In this document: piece after piece, positions 1 to 7,126 of the stretch
Numbering within the stretch: the first letter of the stretch is position 1
How the letters are laid out: each line of letters opens with the position of its first letter
Notes under the pieces: model-generated
The model's database searches: none
The model's input: the letters and a program-made list of their open reading frames with translations, nothing else
Told to the model about the DNA's origin: nothing
Translations under genes and position numbers: made by a program
Assembly: GCA_016234495.1 (NCBI GenBank)
Contig: JACRBI010000054.1
Coordinates: 248,001 to 312,000 of the forward strand
Direction of reading: 5' to 3'
Source: Chloroflexota bacterium
GTDB lineage: Bacteria; Chloroflexota; Anaerolineae; Anaerolineales; Villigracilaceae
DNA length: 64,000 nucleotides

Positions 1-3
1 GAG

Positions 4-2034
4 TCATGCGCGCAATTTTACTCGAACGTCCACAGCCACCGCGCCTTTTTCTAAAACGCGCAAAGGATTGATCTCGATCTCCTCCACTTCGGGGTGTTCA
101 AACGCAAGATATGATAATTTGACCAAAACATCGATGACAGACTCTTCGTCAACGGGATTGATACTTCGGAAGCCTTTGAGCTTTCTCCCAGCCCACGTAT
201 TGCGGATCATTTCCCGCGCCCCGGCCTGATTCAGCGGTGCCAAGGCAAATGCCACATCCTTGAGTCCTTCCACCTCGATGCCGCCCGAACCAAACATCAT
301 CAGCGGCCCAAACAGAGGGTCGCGCACCGCGCCGATGATCACTTCCTGCCCATCCGGGATTTGCCTCTGCACATGCACACCTTCGATTCGTGCGTGGGGC
401 ACAGCCTTCTGCGCGCGTTGAATCAGGAGCGCGTAGGCACTTCGGGCTTCTTCCGCAGATTTGACGTTCAATATCACGCCGCCAATATCGGACTTGTGCA
501 AAATATCCGGTGACGCGATCTTCATCACCACAGGAAATCCGAGTTCGGTTGCAAGCATGACTGCTTCGTTTTCGTCCCGCGCAAGTTTGATGGGAATGGT
601 TTGGATACCATATTCTTCGACGGTGGACAGCGGACGGTGGACGATATGGCCTGCGGTCTGCGGTCTACGGTTAAGAATCTCTGCTTGTCTTGCAAGCGCA
701 CCCAATGCCGATGCCGCTCTTTCAGGGAACGGATAGGTTGGAACATTTGTAAGTTGAAATACCTGGCGTGCTTCTTCAACGAGCGTTGAGCCCATCAATG
801 CAATCACAACAGGCTTGTCAAATTTACCAATCACATCGATTAATTTTTTCGCCACTTCTTCTGTTTTGAACATCGGCGGCGGCGGGAGGATGACCATCAC
901 GCCGTCCACGTTTTCATCTTCAAGCAAAATTTTCAGGCAGGCCGCGTATGTTTCAGGCGATGCAGAGGCGAGCATGTCCACTGGGTTGTGGACGCTGGCA
1001 GAGGGGGGCAGGTTGGCAGATAAATTCTTCAGCGTGGACTCTGCCAATTGAGACAGAAGCAGACCGTTCGTTTCGAGTGAATCGGCGGCGATCACGCCGG
1101 GTCCGCCGGCGTTGGTTAATATCGCCATGCCGCGTCCGCGTGGTAACGGACAATTCTCCAAAGCCCGCGCCCAGTCGAGCATCTGCTCGGCGGTGTCGGC
1201 GCGCAGGATGCCAGCCTTTATAAAAGCCGCGTCGAATGCCGCTTCGGAGCCAGCCAGCGCCCCCGTGTGAGAGGCGGCGGCTTTTTGTCCCGCTTCAAAG
1301 CGACCGACCTTCAGTGCAATGACAGGTTTGTGTTTTGTGACTTCGCTTGCGGCCTGAACGAATTTTGCGCCGTCTGAAACGCTTTCCATGTACAGCACGA
1401 TGACCTTTGTGTGCGGGTCGTTTGCAACTTCGGGCAGCACATCCGTCTCGTTGACGTCCGCCTGATTGCCGAGGCTGACGATTTGCGAAAAGCCGAAGCC
1501 CTGCCCGCGCGCCCAATCTACGATGGCGGCGGCGAATGCGCCAGAATGGGAAATAAAACCGATACCGCCTTGCGCGGGCATGGGCGGCTGGAGAAAGGTT
1601 GTGTCAAGCGGGAGGTGTGTGTCGAGTTTGCCGATGCAGTTCGGGCCAAGCAAACGGACGCCATGTTTGCGCGCGATGTTTGCGCATTGCTGTTCGAGCG
1701 AAGCGCCATCTGCGCCTACTTCACGAAACCCAGCCGAGACAATGATCGCGGCTTTGATTCCGCGTTTTCCGCAGTCTTCAATCGTCTGTGGCGTGACTTG
1801 CGTCGGCACAATGAGAATCGCAAGGTCAACGGGATCGGGCACATCGGTGAGATTCGTATAAAGCGGGCGGTCGAACAACTCGCCGCTTTTTTGGCTGACG
1901 AAATGAATCGCGCCACGGTATCCGCTTTGAATTAAATTCCGCGCCACGCCGTAGCCGAGTTTTTCCGGCGATGTGGATGCGCCGATAACGACGACACCTT
2001 TGGGTTGAAAGAAGGGGAGGAGGGATGAAGACAT
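4..2034 (-). CDS. Acetate--CoA ligase (ADP-forming), fused alpha-beta form
   Basis: Interconverts acyl-CoA + ADP + Pi with acid + CoA + ATP, giving substrate-level ATP from acetyl-CoA in the cytosol. The N-terminal third is a CoA-binding Rossmann domain (VVVIGAS near residue 20). The middle carries the ligase-CoA domain with the SHTGALAGS motif, whose His is the likely phosphorylated residue. The C-terminal part is an ATP-grasp domain (FPVVMKIASPDILHKSDIGG). The length of 676 aa fits fused alpha-beta enzymes. The reading frame extends 18 bases further to a TTG at 2052, but the ATG at 2034 begins closer to the conserved N-terminus; no good ribosome site is seen for either. The stop codon is complete at the window edge. 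Confidence 0.9.
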   Translation of the reverse strand: MSSSLLPFFQPKGVVVIGASTSPEKLGYGVARNLIQSGYRGAIHFVSQKSGELFDRPLYTNLTDVPDPVDLAILIVPTQVTPQTIEDCGKRGIKAAIIVSAGFREVGADGASLEQQCANIARKHGVRLLGPNCIGKLDTHLPLDTTFLQPPMPAQGGIGFISHSGAFAAAIVDWARGQGFGFSQIVSLGNQADVNETDVLPEVANDPHTKVIVLYMESVSDGAKFVQAASEVTKHKPVIALKVGRFEAGQKAAASHTGALAGSEAAFDAAFIKAGILRADTAEQMLDWARALENCPLPRGRGMAILTNAGGPGVIAADSLETNGLLLSQLAESTLKNLSANLPPSASVHNPVDMLASASPETYAACLKILLEDENVDGVMVILPPPPMFKTEEVAKKLIDVIGKFDKPVVIALMGSTLVEEARQVFQLTNVPTYPFPERAASALGALARQAEILNRRPQTAGHIVHRPLSTVEEYGIQTIPIKLARDENEAVMLATELGFPVVMKIASPDILHKSDIGGVILNVKSAEEARSAYALLIQRAQKAVPHARIEGVHVQRQIPDGQEVIIGAVRDPLFGPLMMFGSGGIEVEGLKDVAFALAPLNQAGAREMIRNTWAGRKLKGFRSINPVDEESVIDVLVKLSYLAFEHPEVEEIEINPLRVLEKGAVAVDVRVKLRA

Positions 2035-2078
2035 TTGGGTATTAAACCACAAATCCCTTTTGATGATATCGAAATTGT

Positions 2079-2117
2079 AAAACGCCCCAAATTCAAACCT
2101 GAAAATTGGAGCGTTTT
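2079..2117 (-). terminator. Probable intrinsic terminator of the padR-DUF2812 pair
   Basis: On the minus strand the arm starting AAAACGCTCC pairs, with one G-U pair and one bulge, with GGGGCGTTTT, just after the DUF2812 stop codon. The following T-rich tract is weak, so this is a moderate call. Confidence 0.45.
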
Positions 2118-2122
2118 CTCAA

Positions 2123-2641
2123 TTACAGCTTTTTTTTCAACTTGATAATTCGCGCCCCAAGCCTGATGATGGAATAGATACACAGGAGATATATTAAGAA
2201 CGTGATGAATGTTACCACTTCAAAGAATCTGCCCGATACTGTGTTCAGGGTTTTTAGATTTATCACAAAGATGGGCATAAACACCACGAGGATTAACAGG
2301 ATGCGCTGATATTTTTTCGATTTTGATTCACCGTCTGTGAATATCTCCGGCGCTTCACCGTTGACCGCTTCCTTGCGAAAGTATTGCCAGCTGTTCATCT
2401 CGCCCATATAATCCCAGCCCGTATCTTCAAATAATTGAAGGTAGCTGCTGATGTCTTTGCGCTGGGGAAGGAAGTCAAGGCGAAAAACATAATCCTTGGG
2501 CTCGCCCTGCTCAAAGTGGTAATAGCCGGGGAATGTTACAGATGTGAAGTGCCAGCCTTTTCTGGCCATATCCCTCAACCAGCCTTCCTCTTTTTCATCA
2601 TCCCAAGCCCAGAACCAGTGGAATTGTTTAAGTGTTGTCAT
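2123..2641 (-). CDS. DUF2812 domain-containing membrane protein
   Basis: 172 aa. The N-terminal half has the DUF2812 pattern (FHWFWAWDDEKEEGWLRDMA, then WHF, and a W..YFRKE end near residue 85). Two hydrophobic segments follow at about residues 120-135 and 142-160, ending in a Lys-rich cytosolic tail. DUF2812 proteins are commonly encoded next to PadR regulators, as here, where the padR stop lies 17 bases upstream. The molecular role is unknown; the arrangement suggests a membrane protein controlled with or by PadR. A strong GGAGG site precedes the ATG at 2641. Family assignment is by pattern recognition. Confidence 0.8.
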   Translation of the reverse strand: MTTLKQFHWFWAWDDEKEEGWLRDMARKGWHFTSVTFPGYYHFEQGEPKDYVFRLDFLPQRKDISSYLQLFEDTGWDYMGEMNSWQYFRKEAVNGEAPEIFTDGESKSKKYQRILLILVVFMPIFVINLKTLNTVSGRFFEVVTFITFLIYLLCIYSIIRLGARIIKLKKKL

Positions 2642-2658
2642 TTTTCCTCCGAAGACCT

Positions 2659-2976
2659 TTACCAGTCTTTTGTCATCTTTCCATTTTTTGCCATGATCTC
2701 GCTGCGACGGATATGCTCTTTCAGCACGCTTTTGCCTTTGTCGGTCAGCGCATATGTTTTACGGCGGTCAGCTTCACCGATTTTGAGGATAAGCCCCTCG
2801 CTTTCAAGAGTGGTAAATGCACCATAAAGCGTGCCGGGACCGATCTTGACTGTTCCCTGACTCATCGTTTCCACGTTCTGCATGATGGCGTACCCGTGAG
2901 ACGGTTCTGCCAGTGATAGCAGGATGTAGGCTGTAGATTCTGTCAGCGGCAGGTATTTTGTGATTTGGGTATCCAT
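2659..2976 (-). CDS. PadR family transcriptional regulator
   Basis: 105 aa, the usual size of a short (subfamily-2) PadR repressor. The winged helix covers residues 10-85 (SLAEPSHGYAIMQ, then GTLYGAFTTLESEGLI, and RKTYALTDKGKSVL), followed by a short C-terminal helix for dimerisation. It is the first gene of a two-gene unit with DUF2812. A consensus promoter whose spacer and -10 are covered by a perfect inverted repeat lies upstream (3013-3047), so autorepression is likely. The ligand cannot be read from the sequence. Confidence 0.9.
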   Translation of the reverse strand: MDTQITKYLPLTESTAYILLSLAEPSHGYAIMQNVETMSQGTVKIGPGTLYGAFTTLESEGLILKIGEADRRKTYALTDKGKSVLKEHIRRSEIMAKNGKMTKDW

Positions 2977-3012
2977 GAGTTACTCTCTTATGTCGTTTAT
3001 TCTATAACGTTT

Positions 3013-3041
3013 AACGATATATTACCATGCGATATATCGTT
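3013..3041. promoter_or_regulatory. Candidate PadR operator
   Basis: Perfect 10-bp inverted repeat: AACGATATAT at 3013-3022 and ATATATCGTT at 3032-3041, with 9 bases between. It overlaps the spacer and -10 of the padR promoter on the minus strand, 37 bases upstream of the padR start. Location and symmetry are what a PadR autorepressor needs; binding is inferred. Confidence 0.6.
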
Positions 3042-3047
3042 TGTCAA
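3019..3047 (-). promoter_or_regulatory. Sigma-70 type promoter of the padR-DUF2812 unit
   Basis: Minus strand: TTGACA (3047-3042), 17-base spacer, TAATAT (3024-3019). The -35 is consensus, the -10 is one base off, and spacing is ideal. The transcript would start about 36 bases before the padR ATG. Confidence 0.7.
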
Positions 3048-3052
3048 TATAC

Positions 3053-3092
3053 AATAAGCCTTGTGAAAGAAGGAATTTTCACAAGGCTTATT
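3053..3092. terminator. Perfect 16-bp hairpin, probable terminator
   Basis: AATAAGCCTTGTGAAA (3053-3068) is the exact reverse complement of 3077-3092, with an 8-base loop. It lies downstream of the minus-strand gene at 3132-3392 and just upstream of the padR promoter, so it would insulate the two. There is no long T-tract, only the T-rich arm end. Confidence 0.5.
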
Positions 3093-3131
3093 GGCTTTCC
3101 AAATATATTCAGTTATCGTGAAAGGGGAAAA

Positions 3132-3392
3132 TTAAAGTGCTCGTCTCTTTTTAATCGCTTCCACCGCATTCTTGGCTTCCGCCAATCCCGTATTTGTGAT
3201 TTCACGGTAGCGCTTGATGGCTTCGATGATGTTATTCCGCCTCAACGCTTCGATGACCTGCGGGTCGTCAGCCTCGTGGGGAATCTCTGTAAAGATCACA
3301 TCGAGATGTTTGTAAAGGAAATCCATCTGCGCTTCAAGCCTGACGATGCGCAGCCTGAGTAATGCGATTTCTTCCTGTTCAAAAGTTGACAT
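3132..3392 (-). CDS. Small protein with ribosomal L7/L12 C-terminal-like domain
   Basis: 86 aa. Residues 1-30 look like a short coiled coil (LLRLRIVRLEAQMDFLYKHL). The C-terminal half, EAIKRYREITNTGLAEAKNAV, matches the helix-turn of the L7/L12 C-terminal domain, which contacts translation factors in the ribosomal protein. It is not rplL: it lacks the L10-binding N-terminus and lies outside a ribosomal operon. A GGAGG site 7 bases before the ATG supports the start. Stand-alone L7/L12-CTD proteins are known, but their function is open. Confidence 0.65.
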   Translation of the reverse strand: MSTFEQEEIALLRLRIVRLEAQMDFLYKHLDVIFTEIPHEADDPQVIEALRRNNIIEAIKRYREITNTGLAEAKNAVEAIKKRRAL

Positions 3393-3435
3393 GCGAAACC
3401 TCCGTTTTTACTCAGATATTTTTTCACCGATTGAA

Positions 3436-3819
3436 TTACCAATGATTTTCGATAAACGACTTCCAGCCCACACTTTCCGCAACAGCGGCTAAATCCTTGA
3501 CCTTGTTTACGTCTCCATGCGAATCGTCAAGGATTTTCAGGAAGAGGCCTTCTATCTCCTTTATTTTCAAGTGTTCGTAGATTTGAAAAACCTGCGGTTG
3601 AATATCAGATGGGTACTCCGCCTTGATGCGCCGGGCGACGGTCCTCTCTGAAACATTCTCCATTTGCTTCAGATACAACATTGCTCCCGCGACCAGCAGC
3701 AAGCCAACTCCTGTAAACATTGCAGAGTTTCCAAGGAAAAGAGATACAACGAGGGCAACGACCAGGAAAATACCCGCGTAATTCAAAATTTTTTTAGGCG
3801 CGTGAATCGTATTCATCAT
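3436..3819 (-). CDS. Hypothetical small membrane protein
   Basis: 127 aa, family not recognised. Two closely spaced hydrophobic helices (about residues 13-29 and 33-50) form a hairpin. A soluble C-terminal domain of about 75 residues follows (ERTVARRIKAEYP, then HLKIKEIEGLFLKILDD, and AVAESVGWKSFIENHW). A GAGGTGA ribosome site precedes the ATG-ATG start. Both neighbours are on the same strand but separated by 40-65 bases, so cotranscription is possible and not shown. Confidence 0.65.
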   Translation of the reverse strand: MMNTIHAPKKILNYAGIFLVVALVVSLFLGNSAMFTGVGLLLVAGAMLYLKQMENVSERTVARRIKAEYPSDIQPQVFQIYEHLKIKEIEGLFLKILDDSHGDVNKVKDLAAVAESVGWKSFIENHW

Positions 3820-3885
3820 TCACCTCATTTTGTTTATTTTCATTGTAGCAAAAATAAGTGGCGTTTTCCACCGTGCGGTTTTGCA

Positions 3886-4722
3886 TCACACAAAGAATCC
3901 AACGCCCATGGCTTTTGGCCCCGCGTGGACAATGATGGCAGGTGGCAGTTCGTAGATTTGGATGTGGGGGACATTCACCCGCGATTTCAATTCAGCCGCG
4001 AGGGTTTGCGCTTCATTCTCCGCTTCGGCATGGAGCACACACAAATGAGCATCGTCGCCGCCTTTGCATTGTTCGCCCACGACCTCTACCAGACGGTTGA
4101 GTGCGCGTTTTTTTGTGCGCTGCTGTTCGAAGGATTCGACCTGTCCGTTCTTCAGCTGCAGGATGGGCTTGATCTCAAGCAGTTCAGCCAGCAGACGTTT
4201 CGCGCCGCCGATGCGCCCGCCCTTCGCGAGATATTCCAGCGTGTCCACCAGGAAGTACAGCCGCCCGCGCGGAATCATGTCATTCAGCCGCGCAACAATC
4301 TCATCGGCGGATTTGCCAGCCTTGGTCATGTCGTCGGCGACCAGAACCATCGTCCCGAGGTTGCAGGATGCGGTTTGTGAATCGATCACGCGGATGTCCG
4401 CATTTGGAAATTCCTGCGCGGCTGTTTCTGCTGAACGGACAGTCCCGCTTACTTTGGCAGACGGCGCGACAACGATCACGCTTTCATGGTTTTCCTGCGC
4501 CTGTTTGAAAATGGGAAAATACAAAGGCGGCTCTGGCGCGGAGGTCTTCGGAAGTTTGGCTGAGGCTTTTAATTTTTGCAAGAAGGCGGCGGTGTTCAGT
4601 TCTTTGTCATCATGGAATGGAGTTTCTCCAAAAATGACGATCTGTGGAATCAGCGGAATTCCGCGCTGGGCGAGCAGTTCGCGCGGTAATCCACAGGTGG
4701 TGTCGGCAACAATGATGGTCAT
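3886..4722 (-). CDS. DegV family protein (fatty-acid binding)
   Basis: 278 aa, the normal DegV size. It starts with the typical IIVADTTCGLPREL strand. It has the central AKVSGTVRSAETAAQEF stretch, where DegV proteins contact the carboxylate of a bound fatty acid, and the YFLVDTLEYLAKGGRIG motif near residue 155. DegV/FakB proteins present fatty acids to a FakA kinase in Firmicutes; no fakA is visible here. A GGAGG site lies before the ATG at 4722. Family call is firm, physiological role is not. Confidence 0.88.
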   Translation of the reverse strand: MTIIVADTTCGLPRELLAQRGIPLIPQIVIFGETPFHDDKELNTAAFLQKLKASAKLPKTSAPEPPLYFPIFKQAQENHESVIVVAPSAKVSGTVRSAETAAQEFPNADIRVIDSQTASCNLGTMVLVADDMTKAGKSADEIVARLNDMIPRGRLYFLVDTLEYLAKGGRIGGAKRLLAELLEIKPILQLKNGQVESFEQQRTKKRALNRLVEVVGEQCKGGDDAHLCVLHAEAENEAQTLAAELKSRVNVPHIQIYELPPAIIVHAGPKAMGVGFFV

Positions 4723-4760
4723 AAAATCCTCCGGGTTTTGAAACCTGCAAGCGTTGATGA

Positions 4761-6284
4761 TTAGGAAAGCCCAATCTCTTCAGGGAACTCCTTTTTGAAT
4801 GCGTCGTTGCGCGCGATCAATGCGCTGTATGCTCGTGTTTTTTGGGTTGTGATGACTTCAAACCCGGGCATCTTTTCACGGAATGTTTCTTCGAGCCTGT
4901 CAAGTTCTTCAGTGCGGCATCCCATGCAAAACGCGAGCGGATAATTTGCAATGACCTCGGGCCACGGCAGTTCCTCATCGAAAATAAAATGACATTTTCT
5001 GACGTCGATCGGACTGTCAATTTTTGAGCCGTCAACGGCAAGCATGACGGGGAGTCTGGTTTCGTACAAGTAGCGTTTGAAGACTTTGTTGTTGTAACTG
5101 CCCACATGCGGACCGTAGCATTTTTCCACGGCGGATTTGAGAGATGCAGGGGTTGAATATCCTTCGTCGCCAATTATTTTGTGTCCATCTGAAAGCTGCA
5201 ACCCCGAGGCGGCGGCAACGATCAAAGATGTGTTTTTCCGTTTGAGCGCGAGCCGCGCCGCGCCAAGGTTTTTGATGGCATCACGCGCGCGGGTATTAAG
5301 CGGTTTTCCTTCGTAGTTCGGGTCGCGAGAATCCAGAACGCCTACCGGTCCAAAAGAAGCTCCATAAGTTTTTTCGGGCAAGCCCCACGGGAATTGAGTG
5401 CAAGGCACGCCTTTGTTCAGCCAGAGCATCAAATAAACCAATACATTGTTCGTGGATATTTGTTTATTGGGCTCGCCCTCCCTGCCGAAGGTGATGTTCC
5501 GCCACAGCGAATCTGGCAGGGATTTGACGATGAACGCGACGCTTGAGCCTGATTCAAAGAAAATGCCTTTTGTCTTTTCAGATGCCATGCGCGCGTGATA
5601 GCGTTGAGCTAGGAACTCGGCGGCGCGAACCTTGGGCTCGATATTTGTACTTGTCCGTTTGTAGAGTTTGTCGAAACTCCGGATCGCGCTGACAGTGTCC
5701 CGCAGGAATTCGTTCTCGGTCAAAGAGTCGATCAATTCCTGCTGGAACTCGGCTTCCGGCACCAATCCGCGGGGAGGATTCTCTCGAAATGGCAGGTCTT
5801 TAAGGGCCATCAGCACAAAGCGCCGAATCTCCTCCGGGGCGTCCATCCGCCACTGTCGGCAAAATTGTGTTCCGCTTTGAACTTCATTCCAAAAGGCGGT
5901 CAGCTTCTCCATATTCTTTTCTTCCTCCCGATCCTGCACGGGGTGAAGCTTCTGCCGCTCTGTGATGATGTCATCCCAATTAAGGGCGAAGACCAATACC
6001 TCCCGCCCTGCTGCTTTTGCCAGCTCATACTCAATGTGGGTGTAACTTTTTTCCCTGCCAGTGGGAATGGCTCCGTATGTCGGCCCCAAAATTAATATGT
6101 AAATCGGGCAATCGTGGACCGCCCGTTTGATCACTTCAAGGTCAGAGGTATTCTGCGGGGCGAAGTTTTCAAGGGCAATCGGGATGTGGTTGCAATCTGA
6201 AACCCCGGCGATCGCAGCTTTTCTTGCCTTTTCCATGTTTTTGAATGTGGAGCTGATAAAAACCTGATACTTTCGATTTATCAT
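4761..6284 (-). CDS. DUF4062 domain protein with uncharacterised C-terminal domain
   Basis: 507 aa. Residues 5-115 form a DUF4062 domain: YQVFISSTFKNMEKARKAAI, then YILILGPTYGAI and YTHIEYELAKAAGREVLVF. This domain has a flavodoxin/TIR-like layout and is often the N-terminal part of proteins in suspected conflict or signalling systems. Residues 200-507 are not assigned. They contain FFESGSSVAFIVKSL and STNNVLVYLMLWLNKG, which faintly recall the ligand-sensing domain of DeoR-type regulators (speculative). No helix-turn-helix or membrane segment is seen. It stands alone upstream of a 0.7-kb gene-poor stretch. A GGAAGG site precedes the ATG. Confidence 0.7.
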   Translation of the reverse strand: MINRKYQVFISSTFKNMEKARKAAIAGVSDCNHIPIALENFAPQNTSDLEVIKRAVHDCPIYILILGPTYGAIPTGREKSYTHIEYELAKAAGREVLVFALNWDDIITERQKLHPVQDREEEKNMEKLTAFWNEVQSGTQFCRQWRMDAPEEIRRFVLMALKDLPFRENPPRGLVPEAEFQQELIDSLTENEFLRDTVSAIRSFDKLYKRTSTNIEPKVRAAEFLAQRYHARMASEKTKGIFFESGSSVAFIVKSLPDSLWRNITFGREGEPNKQISTNNVLVYLMLWLNKGVPCTQFPWGLPEKTYGASFGPVGVLDSRDPNYEGKPLNTRARDAIKNLGAARLALKRKNTSLIVAAASGLQLSDGHKIIGDEGYSTPASLKSAVEKCYGPHVGSYNNKVFKRYLYETRLPVMLAVDGSKIDSPIDVRKCHFIFDEELPWPEVIANYPLAFCMGCRTEELDRLEETFREKMPGFEVITTQKTRAYSALIARNDAFKKEFPEEIGLS

Positions 6285-6994
6285 CGTTTACCTTCCTGAC
6301 GGCTGGAATTGGTTGGGGTAGTTCGTAAATTATTATTGGACGAACAATGGGGAATTTCAAGTGACTTTTGACATAAGTTTTTCGACCCGCCAAACCGTTC
6401 AAAAACCCATGCCAAAAAAGCGCGAAGGATTCCACTTCCTGATTTAATCCCCGCCGGAACTTCCTGCTTTATGTTTTTGAAAACAAGGCTCTCCCGTTTT
6501 TCCCGAAAAGGCATCGGGGCGATGTGGCGGGAAAATCCTTACAGCAAAGGGGCACGAAGAAACACAAAGGAGATTTTTAGGCTTTTTTCCTTCGTGCCCC
6601 TCACCTGCAATGCATGCTGCGCGGCAGCGCGGAGCAAGTGTGGCGGGGGCGGTGCCAGGGAACGCAGTGCGGTGCAAGTGGTGTCTCCTTTGTGGTTGAA
6701 AAAAAGATTCCCAGTAAAAACGGTAGAACCGAAAACAATAAATAACGCCGTATCTTTTTAACCGAATTGACGACTTGGAATAGTATTGCGCGGGATTAAT
6801 TGTATCTTTTTTGTAAGGCTTTTAACCTGGTGCATCCTTTACAATCAATGTCGGAATGGCACGCGAATTTGGTTAAATGTGCGATACGCGGAGGATGGCT
6901 GCGTATTTGTGTTTTTAACTCACCGTTGGGTGTGTATGGTGACTTTTAATACAAAAACTAATTATTAGCAACAAGACCATTTGGGAGAATGGGA
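6285..6994. other. Gene-poor interval of about 0.7 kb
   Basis: No ORF on either strand has a recognisable domain; open frames here are short and compositionally odd. The segment holds a long inverted repeat (6548-6601) and a block of unusually GC-rich sequence (about 6605-6680), followed by an AT-rich stretch up to the leader ORF of the cytochrome gene. No confident promoter was found for the cytochrome. Confidence 0.6.
6546..6702. repeat. Degenerate repeat element with 'cacaaaggag' ends
   Basis: The left end GGGGCACGAAGAAACACAAA followed by GGAG (6549-6572) and the right end, which reads AACCACAAAGGAGACACC on the minus strand (about 6681-6698), point inward. They resemble the ends of the 33.0-33.6 kb element. 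Inside, GGGGCACGAAG (6549-6559) pairs perfectly with 6590-6600. The interior is GC-rich and non-coding, so this looks like a deleted or non-autonomous copy. Confidence 0.4.
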
Positions 6995-7126
6995 ATGAAT
7001 TTAGGAAGTCAAATTTTCAGGTTATTGCCCGCAAACAAGTTGAAGCTGTATCTGTCAGCTTTTGTTTTGATTCAGATTACTCTTCGCTCGCTGATTTCTT
7101 GCTTCCCACAAAGGCCGGGCGATTAA
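6995..7126 (+). CDS. Possible 43-aa leader ORF overlapping the cytochrome start
   Basis: ATG at 6995 preceded by a GGGAG-type site. It encodes 43 residues with a hydrophobic stretch (LKLYLSAFVLIQITL) and stops at TAA 7124-7126. The A of that stop is the first base of the cytochrome ATG (TAATG overlap). The overlap and ribosome site suggest translational coupling. It is too short for domain evidence and may be fortuitous. Confidence 0.35.
   Translation: MNLGSQIFRLLPANKLKLYLSAFVLIQITLRSLISCFPQRPGD

Noticed and set aside
6444-6761. Short open frames on both strands in the 6.3-7.0 kb gap
   Set aside because: Low-complexity, Arg/Cys-rich translations over repeat DNA, without ribosome sites or family motifs.
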